Position numbers and translations under genes: made by a program
The notes under the pieces: model-generated
What the model was told of the DNA's origin: nothing
Seen by the model: the letters and a program-made list of their open reading frames with translations, nothing else
The model's database searches: none
In this document: positions 36,000-49,673 of the stretch, piece by piece
How positions within the stretch are numbered: the first letter of the stretch is position 1
Layout of the letters: every line of letters begins with the position of its first letter
NCBI GenBank assembly: GCA_035048485.1
Contig: CM068584.1
Location: forward strand, 63,036,420-63,100,419
DNA: 64,000 nucleotides
From: Pteria penguin
Taxonomy: Eukaryota > Mollusca > Bivalvia > Pterioida > Pteriidae
Direction of reading: 5' to 3'

Positions 36000-38900
36000 G
36001 ATGCACACATATACACCCAGAGACAATCAAACTGACAAGCAGCTACACATAAAAACCAAAAAAAAAAAAAAAAAAAGACTTACAGACGCACATGCTCAAA
36101 CATGATTGATGGTTCAAGACAAACTCGTAATTCAGCCACAGTGAACGAATGCAAGTGATTACAGTGTTAACTGTATCAAATTTCTATCACTAAATGCATA
36201 CATAAAAAAGAAAAAAATGTAATACTTAGTACCATTGCAGTGTGAACCATCAGAGAGGCTGTGTTATCTCAATAGCTTCCTTCCTTCAACTATCCTTCAT
36301 CTTTATTTAATTGTTCGTTTATCCTTTGTTTTCAGGTGGACGGTATTTCTATATATAGTATCACAATAAACGCTAGTCCATAAAATCATATTGAATTTGA
36401 ATTCACATGATGTGACAGATTTTGGGCGATTAACATACTGAGGATATATCTCCATCATAATTCATCGGCTCAAGAAAAAGACTGATGAAAGCTTAAACCT
36501 GACCGCGATAAATTAATATGGTATTATGTAAAAACAAAAATAGAGCCATCAGGTGTCCAATATAGCAACTGGAGACCACCAGCCAACAGCAGGATTCTAT
36601 CCCGGGGCCTCTCGATTTTGTTGTATGCATTTTACAGACTTTGTGACCTCGATTCAGGTCATGTAATACTAGAAAAATTTATTTTATGATAAGTTAATAT
36701 TCATTTGAAAGAGGCTAAATACAGCCTTGGAAGAAATTTTCGTTTATTTTATACTTATAATTTCAAAATACTACAATACGTGGTATCATGGCCATTAACA
36801 TTAAGGATCAAGGACAAATGATAAGGTTTGATGAAGTCAGAAATGAATACAAACAGAAAAGAAACGCTGGGGATTATGATATATGCAACTACATGTTTTA
36901 CATCACTTTGTACTTAACGTTGAATTGTACGAAAAAGCTCCATGAAACGTCATAATAAAATTCGTTTTTTATCCACTGCTATATGTTAAAATATGTGGAG
37001 GAACACACTTTATAAGTAAGCAATATTTTCTAGAATCATTAATGACAAGGAAAGAAAACAATTAAAAATTATTTTAGGATTTGGTGTATTGAAATACATA
37101 ATTATATACTGCGGAACTGTATGAAATTATGAAAAGATTTGAGTCCTTTCACCAACTGTACATTCTGGGTGATTTGTTCAGTGTATATTATTGAAACAGG
37201 GGAACACATATTTCAAAGACAGGAATACAACTAGTGTCTGCTGGACATTTAACACAATCCTGTATCGTGGCAGATCGAACAGATTCCACAAGCCAGATCT
37301 TGTGGTAAAAGAATAAAGGACAAAACTTAACATGGTAAAGTGCAACACGTTCATTCGATACCATAGTTGGATTCAGGTTTCTATTCCTCTTTCTATTAAG
37401 AATTTTAATCGTGCAAGGACACACCTCATACGTTTCCAATACTTCTATAATCATTACTGACAAACACAGAAAACACAAGAAACAGTAGATAATTATTCTA
37501 GCTTTTAATATATTGAAATACGTAGTTAGAGACAAATATATAGCGGAACTGTAGGAAATCACTATAACACGTGAGTCCTCTGCCCAGTCAAACATTCATC
37601 CTTGGTGACGTGTTCCCTGTATAGTATCTTACAAAGGCAAGAATATGACTTCTATGTGTTGGGCATTGAACCCATTATACTTTATAGTGGCTTCGGAACA
37701 AAGTTAAGAATCCAGAATTTTGTGGTCTGGTGTGTTTAGTGTCTTGATAAAGGGAAAACTTGGTGCAGTTAACATGGTACCATGCGACACGTTCAATTAT
37801 ACCTATCCAGGGGATTTGAACGTCTTGTGATAAGGGGAAAGAGTAATGCATTTAACATGGTTTAAGGCAACACATTCCAGGGGATACCGCGGTTTCAATC
37901 CCCCTTCCTATTAAGATTATAACTGAAAGTGTCTGGACCTGCGCCCGCACACTGTTAATATACACATGCTTGTATCACATATTAGGAGATATGTTTAAAT
38001 GAATACAATGATTCAAGATACATTTTAATGATGTTGAGCGATATAGTGCCATGAAGTGCATAAATATATACGTAAGTATGGAAGGACAGAAAGAAGTATA
38101 CATCTATATCATTTCTATGGAAACCATCAAAGGATTTTCAATGATTCCATCGCCCACCCCTCTTTCCAATCCCATTTAGCCATCCCTGACTTACATTGTA
38201 TTCTGTGTTTACCCTTTATTGTCATATTTACAACAAGCATTATATTGAATAACACTCTAAAGGCTGTTTTGTTTTGAATCAACATTCGCACTAACTTAGT
38301 CTAGATGGTAAACACTGTGAAGTCTATTTTAACCCTGTATTATAATTTCCTTGTACGCAGATACTCTATTACGCACAAACAAACATAAGTGATGCATCCG
38401 ATTTCATAAAGTTAAAACTCTTTACCCTTTTCTGATATATATTGTGTGTATGCATGATGCATGTTGCATTTTCTTTGTGTGTTATTTAATACTGTCCTGG
38501 TAATAACTGTCTGATCTAGACAGTAAGAGGTCATTTTCTCACTGATATAAATGTCATTTCCATAAAAAATCGTTCCGGTACTGTATTTTGTTTCAAAATG
38601 ATGCTGAGGAATTTTCTCTTATTTTCAAATATATGAAATGATTTTCTGTTGTTAACGTGCATTCATATCGATCAAGATCTATTACATGAAATTAGAGTAT
38701 ATAGAGTGCTATGGGGTGGGGGCTTCCTCCCTCCCCCCTTTTTTGCCACAAGTATCCTATTTGGTACCGAACATAGCTGAGTATTTTGGCTAATATTCTA
38801 CTTTGATATGTGGTCTCCCTCCCTTTTTCGGAAATCCTGGATCCGCCGCTGCAACATATTGACGCTATTGGCTCGCACGACTTCAAAGGGCTGAAAATGC

Positions 38901-39100
38901 AATGAGGGAAATGGACGGACCTCTTCAGAGGAAACAAAAGTATAAGTAACCAGACTTTATGTATAAAAGTAACTAAAAACGATTATAAAAGTGTACAATT
39001 TTCAAAAATTAGTTCATAATAATAACTTTGTGAACTTCCGTTTTTCGTTCGTCTGATACTTATATTTGTCTCCAGCACAGACGGGAAATAACACAAATAT
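36000..39100. repeat. Diverged repeat block, copy 2
   Basis: Shares 36.08-36.45 kb with 43.92-44.33, 53.94-54.07 and 61.24-61.37 kb, and 38.1-38.4 kb with 34.7 kb. Around 37.2-37.95 kb there is an internal, badly diverged tandem repeat. A 135-codon minus-strand frame there is not kept open in its second copy and is probably not a gene. Confidence 0.6.
38699..38856 (-). mobile_element. hAT-type terminal fragment or MITE
   Basis: Minus strand starts CAGCGGCGGATCCAGGATTT followed by CCGAAAAAGGGAGG, the CAGNGGCGGA-type terminus common in hAT elements. The same terminus occurs at 57,382. Confidence 0.5.
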
Positions 39101-39554
39101 ATTTCGAAACCCTGTCTTTAAATTCTAGTAAAAATCCACGTAGTTACGGAAGTTTGGGTAAAATGAACTGAAAGCATTTTTTTGACTTTGTGGTATATTA
39201 TTATATCTATTATTTTAATACAGTATTGGTGAACTTGCTTAGTACGTTCCCATTTTTATTTTGCCCTCCAGGTGGATATTTGTATGGTTAGTTGTATGAT
39301 TTATATGTGTTTGAGGAGGTACAAACCAACTTGTGACAACCATTCTCCTTCCCCATCTAGAAAATTCTGCCCAAACTTGTGCGACGCCCCTAGGTAAGGT
39401 TGTCAAATTATTCTAATGTTACAGACATGGAATAATCGTTCTTTGAAAGGCGGGAAAACGAAACGCCTTGAAATGAAACCCGATATTCTAAATGTTGACA
39501 AATTCATCAAAAACTAGACAGGGCTAAGAAAAGTGATAACCTTATCGTACTCAC

Positions 39555-39591
39555 AATTCGATATCCCATTCTTAGTCTGCATCCAAACCAT
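39555..39591 (-). other. Exon-like mini-ORF, copy 2
   Basis: Minus strand: MVWMQTKNGISN, then GTGAGTACG, phase 1. Sits in a block homologous to 33.0-33.6 kb. Confidence 0.3.
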
Positions 39592-40379
39592 GACGCTTTC
39601 ACGTTAAAAGTGGAAAACAGTCACTAGTCTTACTGTATATCTTCGAAAATGTCTATATTTAGAATGTCGTAATTTTTAATATGTACCAGAGTTTTTAGGA
39701 ATGAGAACTCTTGGAATAGATTCATTCAACGTTATGCGTGATACTTTGGACAAGGATACCTGTGCTGTAGGTAGCAAATCCATATCATTATGAAAACCAT
39801 CACTAGCACGCATTTCCTCAATGTAATCATTAACAGAACACTTAATAATTGTAAACAATAGTCAAGTTTAAGGACTTGACTTATTTGAACATGGCATCGC
39901 CTATTTCTGAGGGAGTTTAGGCGGTGACCTCCACAAATTTATTCAAGGGAGGGATTCAGGGTTTTAGGCGTGACTTCAGCTATGGGTGTTAAAAAAATAC
40001 ACATAAATGTTGTTCAAAAATAGGAATGTCTCTAAGACGCCCAATTGATTTAGTATAACAGTCATGTATTTGCATGACAAAGAAATTAATTATAGAACAT
40101 TTGTTTCGTCTGTACATTTGTATAGAAATATCATGATGAAGTAAAGTGATTCAGGAAATTGGAATTACCCTTCTTTGTCTTTCATTTTAATAGAATACCC
40201 CTATCTAAATCTTAATGTTCATGGGTGATCATGCGCTGAACCAATGTGGAAAACCAAAGTTTACCAAGGCCTAGTTAATGATACGTTCAACCAATTTTAT
40301 TCGGTAATATATACAAGAAAAGGTAAATAGTTTTAATTAAATGATTTAATTTATGCTTGAAAAGTTTCCCGAAACGTAA

Positions 40380-42790
40380 ACTACAACATGACTCGTGTAT
40401 TTGTTTTGATTAATATAGTATTTACATACGTGGATGTTATGATAGAGAGTTAAAAATCATTTCTTATTGTATATACCGTCTGCACCATGTCGATTAGTGC
40501 GAATTCATATTCAAAATAAAACAAAGCTTCAAAGTACTATTCAATATACTGTTTGTTGTTAACATAGAAATAAAGGATAAAGGAATGATGTAAAGGAAGT
40601 ATAGAATGGCTGAAGTGGATGGAAAGGGGAAGGGTTCTTAAAAACTCTTCAGTGTTTTCCATAATGAAGTTACATTTCCTTCTCCTTCTACTTAGTTATT
40701 TATTTTTGTCATTTTGGTTTGCTCCGTGAGATCAACATTATTAAAATTCATTATAGACTTGCTTAATTACGACCCAAATTTCAGCAGTAGAAAATTCTCC
40801 TTTATGTAAACAATATTGCATAATCGCCTGACATATTCATATATTATTTCATACGCCTGCGCGAGTTCATACACCAATGACCTTGCTCTGAGGGCAAAAC
40901 GACTTTCAGATAAAGAGGTCAGGCTGAGATATTTAAGTGGTAGACTAACCCCACTGAGGAAGTTCTGATGTCTCTTTTAAGCTGATACATGCCAAAACAG
41001 GGGAATCTAATGTAATGAGACACCTACAGTAGACCCCAGTACCCCCTGGACCTGCTAAAGATACCCGTGTACATCATGCTCTATACTTTGCTGTGTATGA
41101 AGCCTTTCCTTTACCTAAAAAAGCGAAAATCCGATTTGTTGAATCTGAATAATGGGTTCACTTTTGTGATCGAGAAGTCCCGGGTTCTAGTCCGGCTGAC
41201 GGCTCGTCCATGTGAATCCTTAGTATGTGATTTTCAAATCTGAGGCCCCAAGTATCTGGAGAATTGGCAAATTATTCCTTTGTGCACAGGTCTACATTTC
41301 TTTGAAATGTATAAGACAGAGGGTTTTACCATGCCATAATCTTTGTGCGAAGTAAAACGACTCTCGAACAAAACGTAATGCTCATCCATCGTCGGATAAA
41401 TATAACAAAAATTAGAATTGATAAACAAACCAAAAACAACAAAAATACATAAAATAACATGAAAAGTAAATAAATTAAAAGTAAACTCCCAGAGATCAAT
41501 ATTACTCGAGTTGGAGAATTAGGCGTTGGGTCAACCTTACGTTTTGACGGTTGACGTCTTCACTTCCTTCTCCTGATTTACTTTTCATTCACATTCATAT
41601 CAATGTATAACTCTAATCCAAATAGCGTGTTAAATGTCGGTAGTATAATTTAATGGCTGACCGCAGTGCCATAACATGGGAGACTTTCAAATGTCTTATA
41701 TACAGGGTATATCATTTATGTGTAGTATAGCATTTATGTGTAGGAGGCACTGTGTTTAAGCCTTTTTAAGCCTTTCAGCAGCTTATATAGTATTATAAAA
41801 TGATGTCAACAAAACATTGCTTCCTAGTTTGTGTCTTTATAGTTTTTCGGCAGAGGAGGCGTAGCGGGCTCTATAAAAATACAACGACAAATTTACTCAA
41901 TACTTAATACTAAGAAAACGAAACAGATATTTAAAAAAAACGTAACAAAGCCATTAACACATCCCTCCTCTTTGGATGTGGATGGATTGCGTTGCTTTAT
42001 GCGTTATCACTTGATCCACAATGATGTGTAAAGATATAGTACATAACTGTCCTCTGTCTGTTGAAAAATCTACTTTGTATCTACATTTGTAAATATTACG
42101 AAGTATTTCTGAGGTCTTCCCAGATTCGATCCTAAGCGGTGTCAAAGAAACATTGGTCGTCGAAAGGAGAATACTATGCATAATTTACTAGCATTACATG
42201 AAGAATGTTTGTTTTTATGTCATATCCTTATATAGCTGTGCCAAAGATATGTCTACTGTTATTAAACGACAACTGAAAGCAAATAATGAACCGAGAGAAA
42301 AGTTAGGCAATATACTTTCTCTAAATAAAATCCATACTTATATGCAAATATATTGCTAAACTAGGTTGTGGAAGGGGGTGCAAATCGATGTGTCAAGTTT
42401 GGTATTCGACTCAACATGTCATTCAACTTTCAGAATAACAGATAACTATATATCATATTGCTTAGTGAGAACGTCGTTTCGACCCTAGAACTTTCTCAGT
42501 GGGGTTAGTTTACCACTTACATATCCCGGGCTGTGTAACTTACTTGAAAGTCATTTGCCCTCAGAGCAAAATGATTGTAATTTGAACTAGGTCTGGCATT
42601 AACTTATTAAAAATATATGAGTATGGCAGGCAGTGAAGGAATATTGTTTACATAAAGGAGAAGTTTTTGATGCTGACAATTCAGTCGTAATCAATTAAGC
42701 ACAAATGTTGTAAGGTAACATGATATCAAGATAAAAACAGAATTGTTGCTCTTTGTGATAATTAACATCGATTAACTACGAAGTTCAGGA
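40380..42790. repeat. Long imperfect inverted repeat with 1.5-kb spacer
   Basis: 40.7-40.98 kb (left) and 42.47-42.75 kb (right) are inverted copies: CCTCAGTGGGGTTAGTCTAC against CTCAGTGGGGTTAGTTTACC, and AATATTGTTTACATAAAGGAG in both after complementing. The outer left part (40.4-40.6 kb) is an inverted copy of 34.72-34.93 kb. The spacer has no recognised gene; a GGTTCTAGTCC box near 41,190 may be a SINE scrap. Confidence 0.75.
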
Positions 42791-42799
42791 GTCAGTTGG

Positions 42800-43830
42800 C
42801 CGTATGCAGGGGGATGCTATGATATCACTGACCGGGGGGGGGGAGGTTAAAATGACGCTGATGATATCACTGACGGATGAATGGGGGAGGGACAGTTGAT
42901 ATGAAGCTGATGTTATCACTGACAGGTGCAAGGGGGATATGACGCTGATGATATCATTGGCAGATGCAGAGGAGGGGGAAGGGGAGTTGATACGACGCTA
43001 ATGATATCATAACGGATGCATGGGAGGGGGTTTGATATGACACCGATGATATCACTAACGGATGTATCAGGGGGGATATGACGCTGATGATCTCACTAAT
43101 GGATACAGGGAGGGGGGGGGGGGGTGATATGACGCTGATGATATCACTGATATATGCAGGGGGGATGACATGACGCTGATGAGATCACTGACGGATGCAA
43201 GGTGAGGGGGCGGTTGATATATAGCTGATGATATCACTGACGGATGCGAGGGGGGTCGATATGACGCTGATATCATGGACGGATGCAAGAGGGATGATAT
43301 GACGCTGATGATATCACTAGCGGATGCACGGGGGTGTGATATGACGCCGATGATATCCATGACGGATGCAAAGTGTGGGGGGGGGGGTGGTTGGGGGTTG
43401 GTATGACGCTGATGATATCACTTACGGATGCATGGGGGATAATATGACGCTGATATCACTGATGGATGCAGGGGGATGCAATGACGCTGATATCACTGAC
43501 GGATGCAGGGGGGATGCTATGACGCTGATATCACCGACGGATGGAAGGGGCGGGGGTGTGCCATGACGCTGATGACATCACTGACGGACGCAGGAGGGGG
43601 AAAAATATGACGCCCATGATAGTATGGTGATATGACGCCTATGATATCACTGACGGATGCAGGGGGGGGGGGATGCGATGACGCTGGTATCACTGACGGA
43701 TGAAGGGGGATGCTATGACGCTGATATCACTGAAGGATGCAAGAAGGGGGGGGAGGTTGCTATTACGCTGATGACATCAGACGGACGCGGGGGGGGGGGG
43801 TTGATATGAACCCGATGATAGTATGGTTTT
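42800..43830. repeat. G-rich minisatellite array 1
   Basis: Irregular tandem units of about 35-60 bases built around ATGACGCTGATGATATCACT and GACGGATGCA followed by G runs of 4-13. Unit lengths vary. The G runs could form quadruplexes. Related arrays lie at 35.94, 53.2 and 60.1 kb. Confidence 0.92.
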
Positions 43831-44767
43831 AATCTCAGTGGACACAAACAAACAGCCAGACACACAAAGACAATGAAACGGACAGGCAAATACACATAAA
43901 GACAAGCAGATGAACACACACTTACAGACGGGAAGATGCATAAGCACACACATGGTTGATTAATCAAGATAAACTCGTACTTCAGCCATCGTGAACGGAT
44001 GAATGTGCATTATGGCGTTAAATTTATCCAATGTCTATTATTAAACGCATGCATATATAGCGAAACATAAAAGAGAGAAGAAATGTGACACGTGTGTACC
44101 ATTGTAATGTGAACCACCACATGGGCCGTATTATTTCAATAGCGTCCTTCTCCACTGCAGCCATCCTTCACCTTCATTTAGGTAATAGTTTACCCTTTGT
44201 TTTCACATGGTCAATATTTCTATGTATAATATCACAATTAAGTTTAGATCATAAAACTAAAATGATTAATATTGAATTTGAATTGTCGTGATCTGACATT
44301 GTTTGGGCAGTGACGATACTTAAGACATATCTCTTTAAATCCTACACCATAAATCTTAGGTTAATGAAAGTCACTGATACGTGCATAACAGTGACCACGA
44401 TAAACAAATACTGTGTTATGAACGAGTGATGCATATGATTTCCTTAGAGATAACCTCATCCGGTGTCACATAAAGCCAAAGTAAACTCTGTACGTATCAG
44501 CGTTTTCTTTTCATTATTATTTTAGAACTGTATATTAAATGAGTAAAATACCGGGGAGACAAATAAATCGTATAGAACTTTAATTATCACCATAACTTCA
44601 CCCTTTTCCACGCGATATAAGAATTAATGAAACGGGGCTATGTGATCCGAAGGGGCTTTGAACATGCTTTTATATAATGGAAAGGACCCTCAAATACAGA
44701 ATATTAACTGTGATCACAATCCTGTTGTGACGTTAAAACAATAGTCCCTTTTATGTTTTAAAACAAC

Positions 44768-44790
44768 GAGAGAGAGAGAGAGAGAGAGAT
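44768..44790. repeat. (AG)n microsatellite
   Basis: Pure AG run next to the interspersed repeat at 44,850. Confidence 0.9.
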
Positions 44791-44849
44791 TGAAGTTTGA
44801 GAGGCAAATGAAAAAGACAGAGAGAGAAAGGAGGGAAGGGGAAAGAAAA

Positions 44850-45180
44850 AAAGAGGAGTTACCGGCTCAGTTATGTGGCAGAAGTCACCATGGAGCTATG
44901 CAATACATGAATATAAATAATATAATAGAACATTTAACACATTACAAAAATATTTGATTGTAGTGCAATTACGATACCGACTTAGGACGGTCATTTAATT
45001 TGACAAAAGCCAAACAAATGGTGTGGTTAACCGGTTTACGGGCCCATCTTCCCACTCACCGTAACAGCAGAACAATCAAAAGACGTACATTTAAAAATTT
45101 ATAAATATTCCTCCATGTAAAAAACAAGGGTCAACAGGTATCGCATATTGAGAGGTCATAAAAATATAAATGTATAATAG
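44850..45180. repeat. Interspersed repeat (GGCTCAGTTATGTGGC family), long copy
   Basis: Closely matches 10,083-10,430 in gene A intron 7, same orientation. Confidence 0.82.
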
Positions 45181-46742
45181 TACTGTAATGTCAAAAATTT
45201 AGTTTTTTTCTCAATAATTTTACTGTTTTTCTCACCCATTTTAAGCTAATTTCGTTTATCTATAAAAGTCACCTTTGTGTTCTCTTTTCACTAAGAATCA
45301 TATATGCATGTGGATGTATATTTGTGAGTTTACTATAGGTATAAATGTATCAAGTATTTAAACTATGGAGAAGGGGAGGAGTATCTGAGAGTCGAGTATT
45401 AGCTAAAACACTCTTGTAATCCGAGTTTTAGACATTATTTGAGTGTTTTCAATACATCTATATATGCTTTGTACATTTGCGGCAAACAAAGCCCTAATCC
45501 CCTATCAGAAAATTATTTATCTGTAAAAACATGAAAATAGATATAGTAATAGTCACAATGGCTCAGGTATGACAGCGGCCTCCCTCTTTTTTATCACCTT
45601 TTTCCTCTATTAACCTCTTTATTTACATTTATGTATGCAGTATTCCTGTATAATTAGTAACACTGTCGATTGCAAGGTGTGTTTTAATGATAAATGAAAT
45701 GCTAGAGATACTTGCCATGGTTAAATTATGGCGTTGATACCATTGTCAAACCGAAAAAGAAAAAGGGTGGGGTCGAATCTTGTACTTTTAACCATCATTT
45801 AAGGAAAAATTTAACATCTACTGGACTGGAACCGAAACCGAATGGAAATTTGACACTAATGTGGAATATTTGATGGTGAAGAAGTCTATTCCTTAAACTG
45901 AGTAATTTCTCATTTGGGACGGTATCTGAGGTAAACAATTATGACGTCATAAATTTCCTATAAAAAAGTCATTTGTTACCTAGTATTTTTCCGGAGTTTA
46001 TACTGTTTTCAATGGAATTTGATGACATCTTAATCGTCACGTGAACGTAGTTAGTCGTATAACCATATGAGCAAGCGAGTGTAGTGGGAACAAATACCCT
46101 GTTAGTGCAGGGGATGTAATGTTTTCTCTTACCATTTTCTCATATTAATTATTTTCTTAAATGTAATTAATTAAGTTCGTATGAAAAGCAGGTGAACTTG
46201 ACATGCTCATTTGGGACTCCTGCCTTTGCATTGCTAAATGATTTTGTGGTGCTCTTAACATTCCTTTTAAAAGAAAATATATCAAGAAATACGTAATTAA
46301 AAATAAGATTTTTATTAACAGTAATAACCATTGAACAACCACATCATGTGAGGCCAACTATCATATCTTATATGGCTTTAAGCTAGCTCTTCTTTTACAT
46401 GACATATGACTAACAAGTTCTATACATTGATTGGCAAGGGGTCTTGCTACTTTTAAAGGGTCAGACAGAAGAGGAAATATTTTTGTTTGTATCGTTCTGC
46501 TTGTTTGTGACGACTTCTCTCAAGTCAGATGTGGCGTTTTTCGTCCTCCTTTGTACCCGATTGCAGATGCCAACGATTTGGTGGTGATATGCAAATGGAA
46601 ATCATGTTCAACAACTTCGTGAAGTAGAAGATCTTAGATATAAAGGATTCCAAACACATTATCTATGTATCTCACATAACAACTGATATCATTGGCGGAT
46701 TTAGAGGGGGGCGTGGGGGGCGCACGCCCCCACCCCTAAACC

Positions 46743-46785
<43 letters not shown>

Positions 46786-46943
46786 GAGAAAGAGGGAGGG
46801 TGAAAAGAGAGAAAGATTCTGTGTGTCATCTAAACCTCTCCGGATCTTTCATATCGAATACTATTTTAGTATTTACATAGCATTTCCCGGTACCCAGTGG
46901 CTGTGTAAGCGGGCGCGGGCTTAATATGTAATTATCCACAACA

Positions 46944-47017
46944 ATGACATCACAACTTCAAACGAAGCGTAGAAAAATGCAGGGTCGATTGGACCTTTTT
47001 TTCAACCCAACAAGAAG
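46944..47017 (+). pseudogene. hAT transposase N-terminal exon fragment
   Basis: MTSQLQTKRRKMQGRLDLFF then a GTACGT donor in phase 2. Resembles the basic start of ZMYM/hAT-type transposases. The zinc finger and catalytic core that should follow are missing. Confidence 0.5.
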
Positions 47018-47201
47018 GTACGTAGGATTGTAAAACTTATAACCATACAGTTACAATATATGCAATAACATGCATGCATGCATAGCCTACGCGGACACGG
47101 TAGATTGTTTACATATCAGCCTTTAGCATTATCACTTATGCGGCAGTGAATCATGTGTCATCTATCAGTAGGCAGCATGATGCCATCAGTCATTTAGATT
47201 C

Positions 47202-47471
47202 TGCCCAACTATGTACCCGAACATCATGATGGCTCTGCAGCTGATGCTTCTGACATCTGTAACTTCCAGCTCTGTGGAAAGAGCTAATTCGTCTCTGAGA
47301 TTCATCAAGGGATATCTTCGAACAACTATGTCAGAAGACAGGTTCAACTCCTTGATGCTCCTATTTATACATCGAGACATAATGGTTGACATTGAGAAGG
47401 TGATCGATACGTTTGCAAGGAGAAATCCAAGGCGCATGATGTTGCAAAGCCCACTTGGAGAGGTGGCATAA
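47202..47471 (+). pseudogene. hAT transposase C-terminal dimerisation region
   Basis: TMYPNIMMALQLMLL, then SSVERANSSLRFIKGYLRTT and MSEDRFNSLMLLFIHRDI, ending ARRNPRR and a stop. The S-x-E-R...S-L-x-x-I-K-x-x-L-R-T-x-M pattern is diagnostic of the hAT dimerisation domain. Only about 87 residues remain of a protein that is normally several hundred long. Confidence 0.85.
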
Positions 47472-49352
47472 TATTGGTGACCGAATGAACTCTTCTTGGC
47501 GAATTTACTGTTTAAACTTTTAGTGTTTTGTAGTGAAGTTTAGAATATTGGTGACATAATGAACTCTTCTCAATGAACTTACTGTATACACTTTTAGTGA
47601 AGCTTAGAATATTGGTGGACGCACTGTCTAAACTTTTAGTGATATGTCTATTTCGTTTAGTTTCTAAAGTACAAGGTTCCCGCAATTAAAGTTAAGCTAT
47701 GTAGAAATCACCTTATTCGTTCTCTGTATCTTAAAATGTCAAGGGACTCGTGCAGAATTTACAGAAAATGTGTGTACAAAGAAGCTTACTGAGCGATATT
47801 ACAGTCACAAGGTAGTACTAGTATTTTACGAATAGCCTGGTTATACAGAGGAAACTGAAAAACTGAAATGAAAATTGGGATACAAACACGTTACAAAATT
47901 GTCTTTTACCATTTCGGATGATTATATGGAACGGCAACCTAGGGTTCAACTGATGTAGCTAACCTGGTTTATAGACCCGTAATTACAACGAAAGTCAATC
48001 ATTCAATAACTCAATTAACAACACATTTCAAAATTTTGAAATAACTTAGATATATGTTATAAAATATGCATAAAACGTTGTATAGAGTCTTCGCGCTAAC
48101 CACAAAAAGGGTTAATTTCTGAAAGGGTTTTGGGGGTTTTAAAACTCTTAAAACCATTTTCCGTTGGGGGGCTTCGCCCCCTGAACCCCCTACCGGGGCT
48201 CTGCCCCGGACCCGCTGGGGGCCTACGCGGCCCCCCGACCCCTCGCGCTTTTGTTGATAATCACGCCCCCCCTAACTACAATTCCTGCATCCGCCCCTGG
48301 ATATTAAGCACGAACACAACATTCTGTATACTGATAGAAAAGGAACAATAGATATGCAAACCACACTCACAGGTTATGTGCTAATACTTAATTACATTCC
48401 AAAGATTAAGATATAACACGTCGTCCCAAATGTATTCATCTACCAAGTTATATATAAGCGCTCAAAGATAAAACCAAGTACGCTGATTTGAGATAACTTG
48501 TACTATAGATAATGTCATCCTCATCAGACTTCATTATCTGTAATTGTTTGCTGGATAAAACTCAAACTTAACAATCGATCCTTGCCACACCTCTTCCTTA
48601 CACACTGAAAGCAATGGCTGCCCTATTTTCCACTTTGTGTGTCAGATCTGGAGTTTTACTCTTATTTTTGGAGGGGTTTTGACTCTAAATTCGCCACTGG
48701 AAACGACAACACAATGGATCAGGCTTTGAACATCGCATTTTTCTCCTGTGTAACTCGCGTAATATATTCAGTAACAAAAAAAAGTATGTGGTAAATTGCA
48801 TTTTTTTCATATTAATTTCATCTCTTGTGTAATCTCCATTCAAAGTTGCATTATTCTATTGTGATGATACAATTTATGAATAAACCTCTTGACCACAATT
48901 GGTGTGCAGGATATAATGTTTCTTAAACATTGAATTCTTGTATAGGAATAACTACAGTAGATGGCATTATATTTCTTAAATCACATGATTTAATCTTGTG
49001 TAGCTGTACCAATGTGCATTGATACATTTAAAATTCCGAGAAATAGGAGCACATTCCGTTGGATTAAAATTGTTTTTAAAAGCAAGAAAGGATTAAATCA
49101 AAATAATAAATATTATCTTAAAGAATCAGATGTCCAAAATTGAAATTAGATAATAAATGATTCTAAATATAATTTGTTGAGAAAAAAAGGGAAAAAAGGA
49201 ACCCTATTTGAAAATATTGCACAGACTAGTACCAAGCCCCTAAGTAAAGTCTTCACACAGACATCGAATCCTCAATCAAAATGACGTCTCCTCTGGATAA
49301 GGAACCCAATATCAAAGATATTGACTTGGGAATAAAGTGATTATTGCTTTAC

Positions 49353-49603
49353 TTTACTCCATGTTTATTTCACGCATGTGGTCACGGCGTCTGCCTGATG
49401 CATTACATAGACATTTCTACCTCTTTGCAACTGACCCACCGAAGCAGTGAGGGATCTTTTACATGCTACGCTTATCGTGACACGGGACCATCGTTTTACT
49501 GTCTCAATCGAAAGACAGAACATCGGTGTGGCCAGGGCGGGAGTCGAACCCGGGACTTCTAGGTCGCGAGTCGAGCACCTAATCCATAAGGCAACAGCGG
49601 CCT
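49353..49603 (-). mobile_element. tRNA-derived SINE
   Basis: Minus-strand copy with CCCGGGTTCGACTCCCGCCC (B box), GTGTCACGATAAGCG, and the TGCATCAGGCAGACGCCGTG block. The A box is altered (TTATGGATTAGGTGC). Confidence 0.87.
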
Positions 49604-49673
49604 CAGATTCATAAAACGCTAGCCAACAAATTTGACGTGAATTGATAAAAAACCAAAACTTTCTCTTACTCAC

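Larger units (their letters stand above)
46690..48299 (+). mobile_element. Internally deleted hAT element
   Basis: 5' end CATTGGCGGATTTAGAGG and 3' end GCATCCGCCCCTG (inverse CAGGGGCGGATGC) look like hAT inverted termini. Inside are an N-terminal piece and a C-terminal piece of a hAT transposase, a (AG)n tract (46,747-46,780), and a GC-rich subterminal region (48,160-48,290). I could not find a clean 8-bp target duplication. Confidence 0.7.

Noticed and set aside
37188..37595. 135-codon minus-strand ORF with several Cys
   Set aside because: The frame is not maintained in the diverged tandem copy at 37.6-37.95 kb, and no splice sites or homology are visible.
43067..43967. ORFs with Ser-Pro-Pro-His or Gly-Asp repeats over the minisatellite
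   Set aside because: They change frame with unit length and are translations of the repeat, not proteins.
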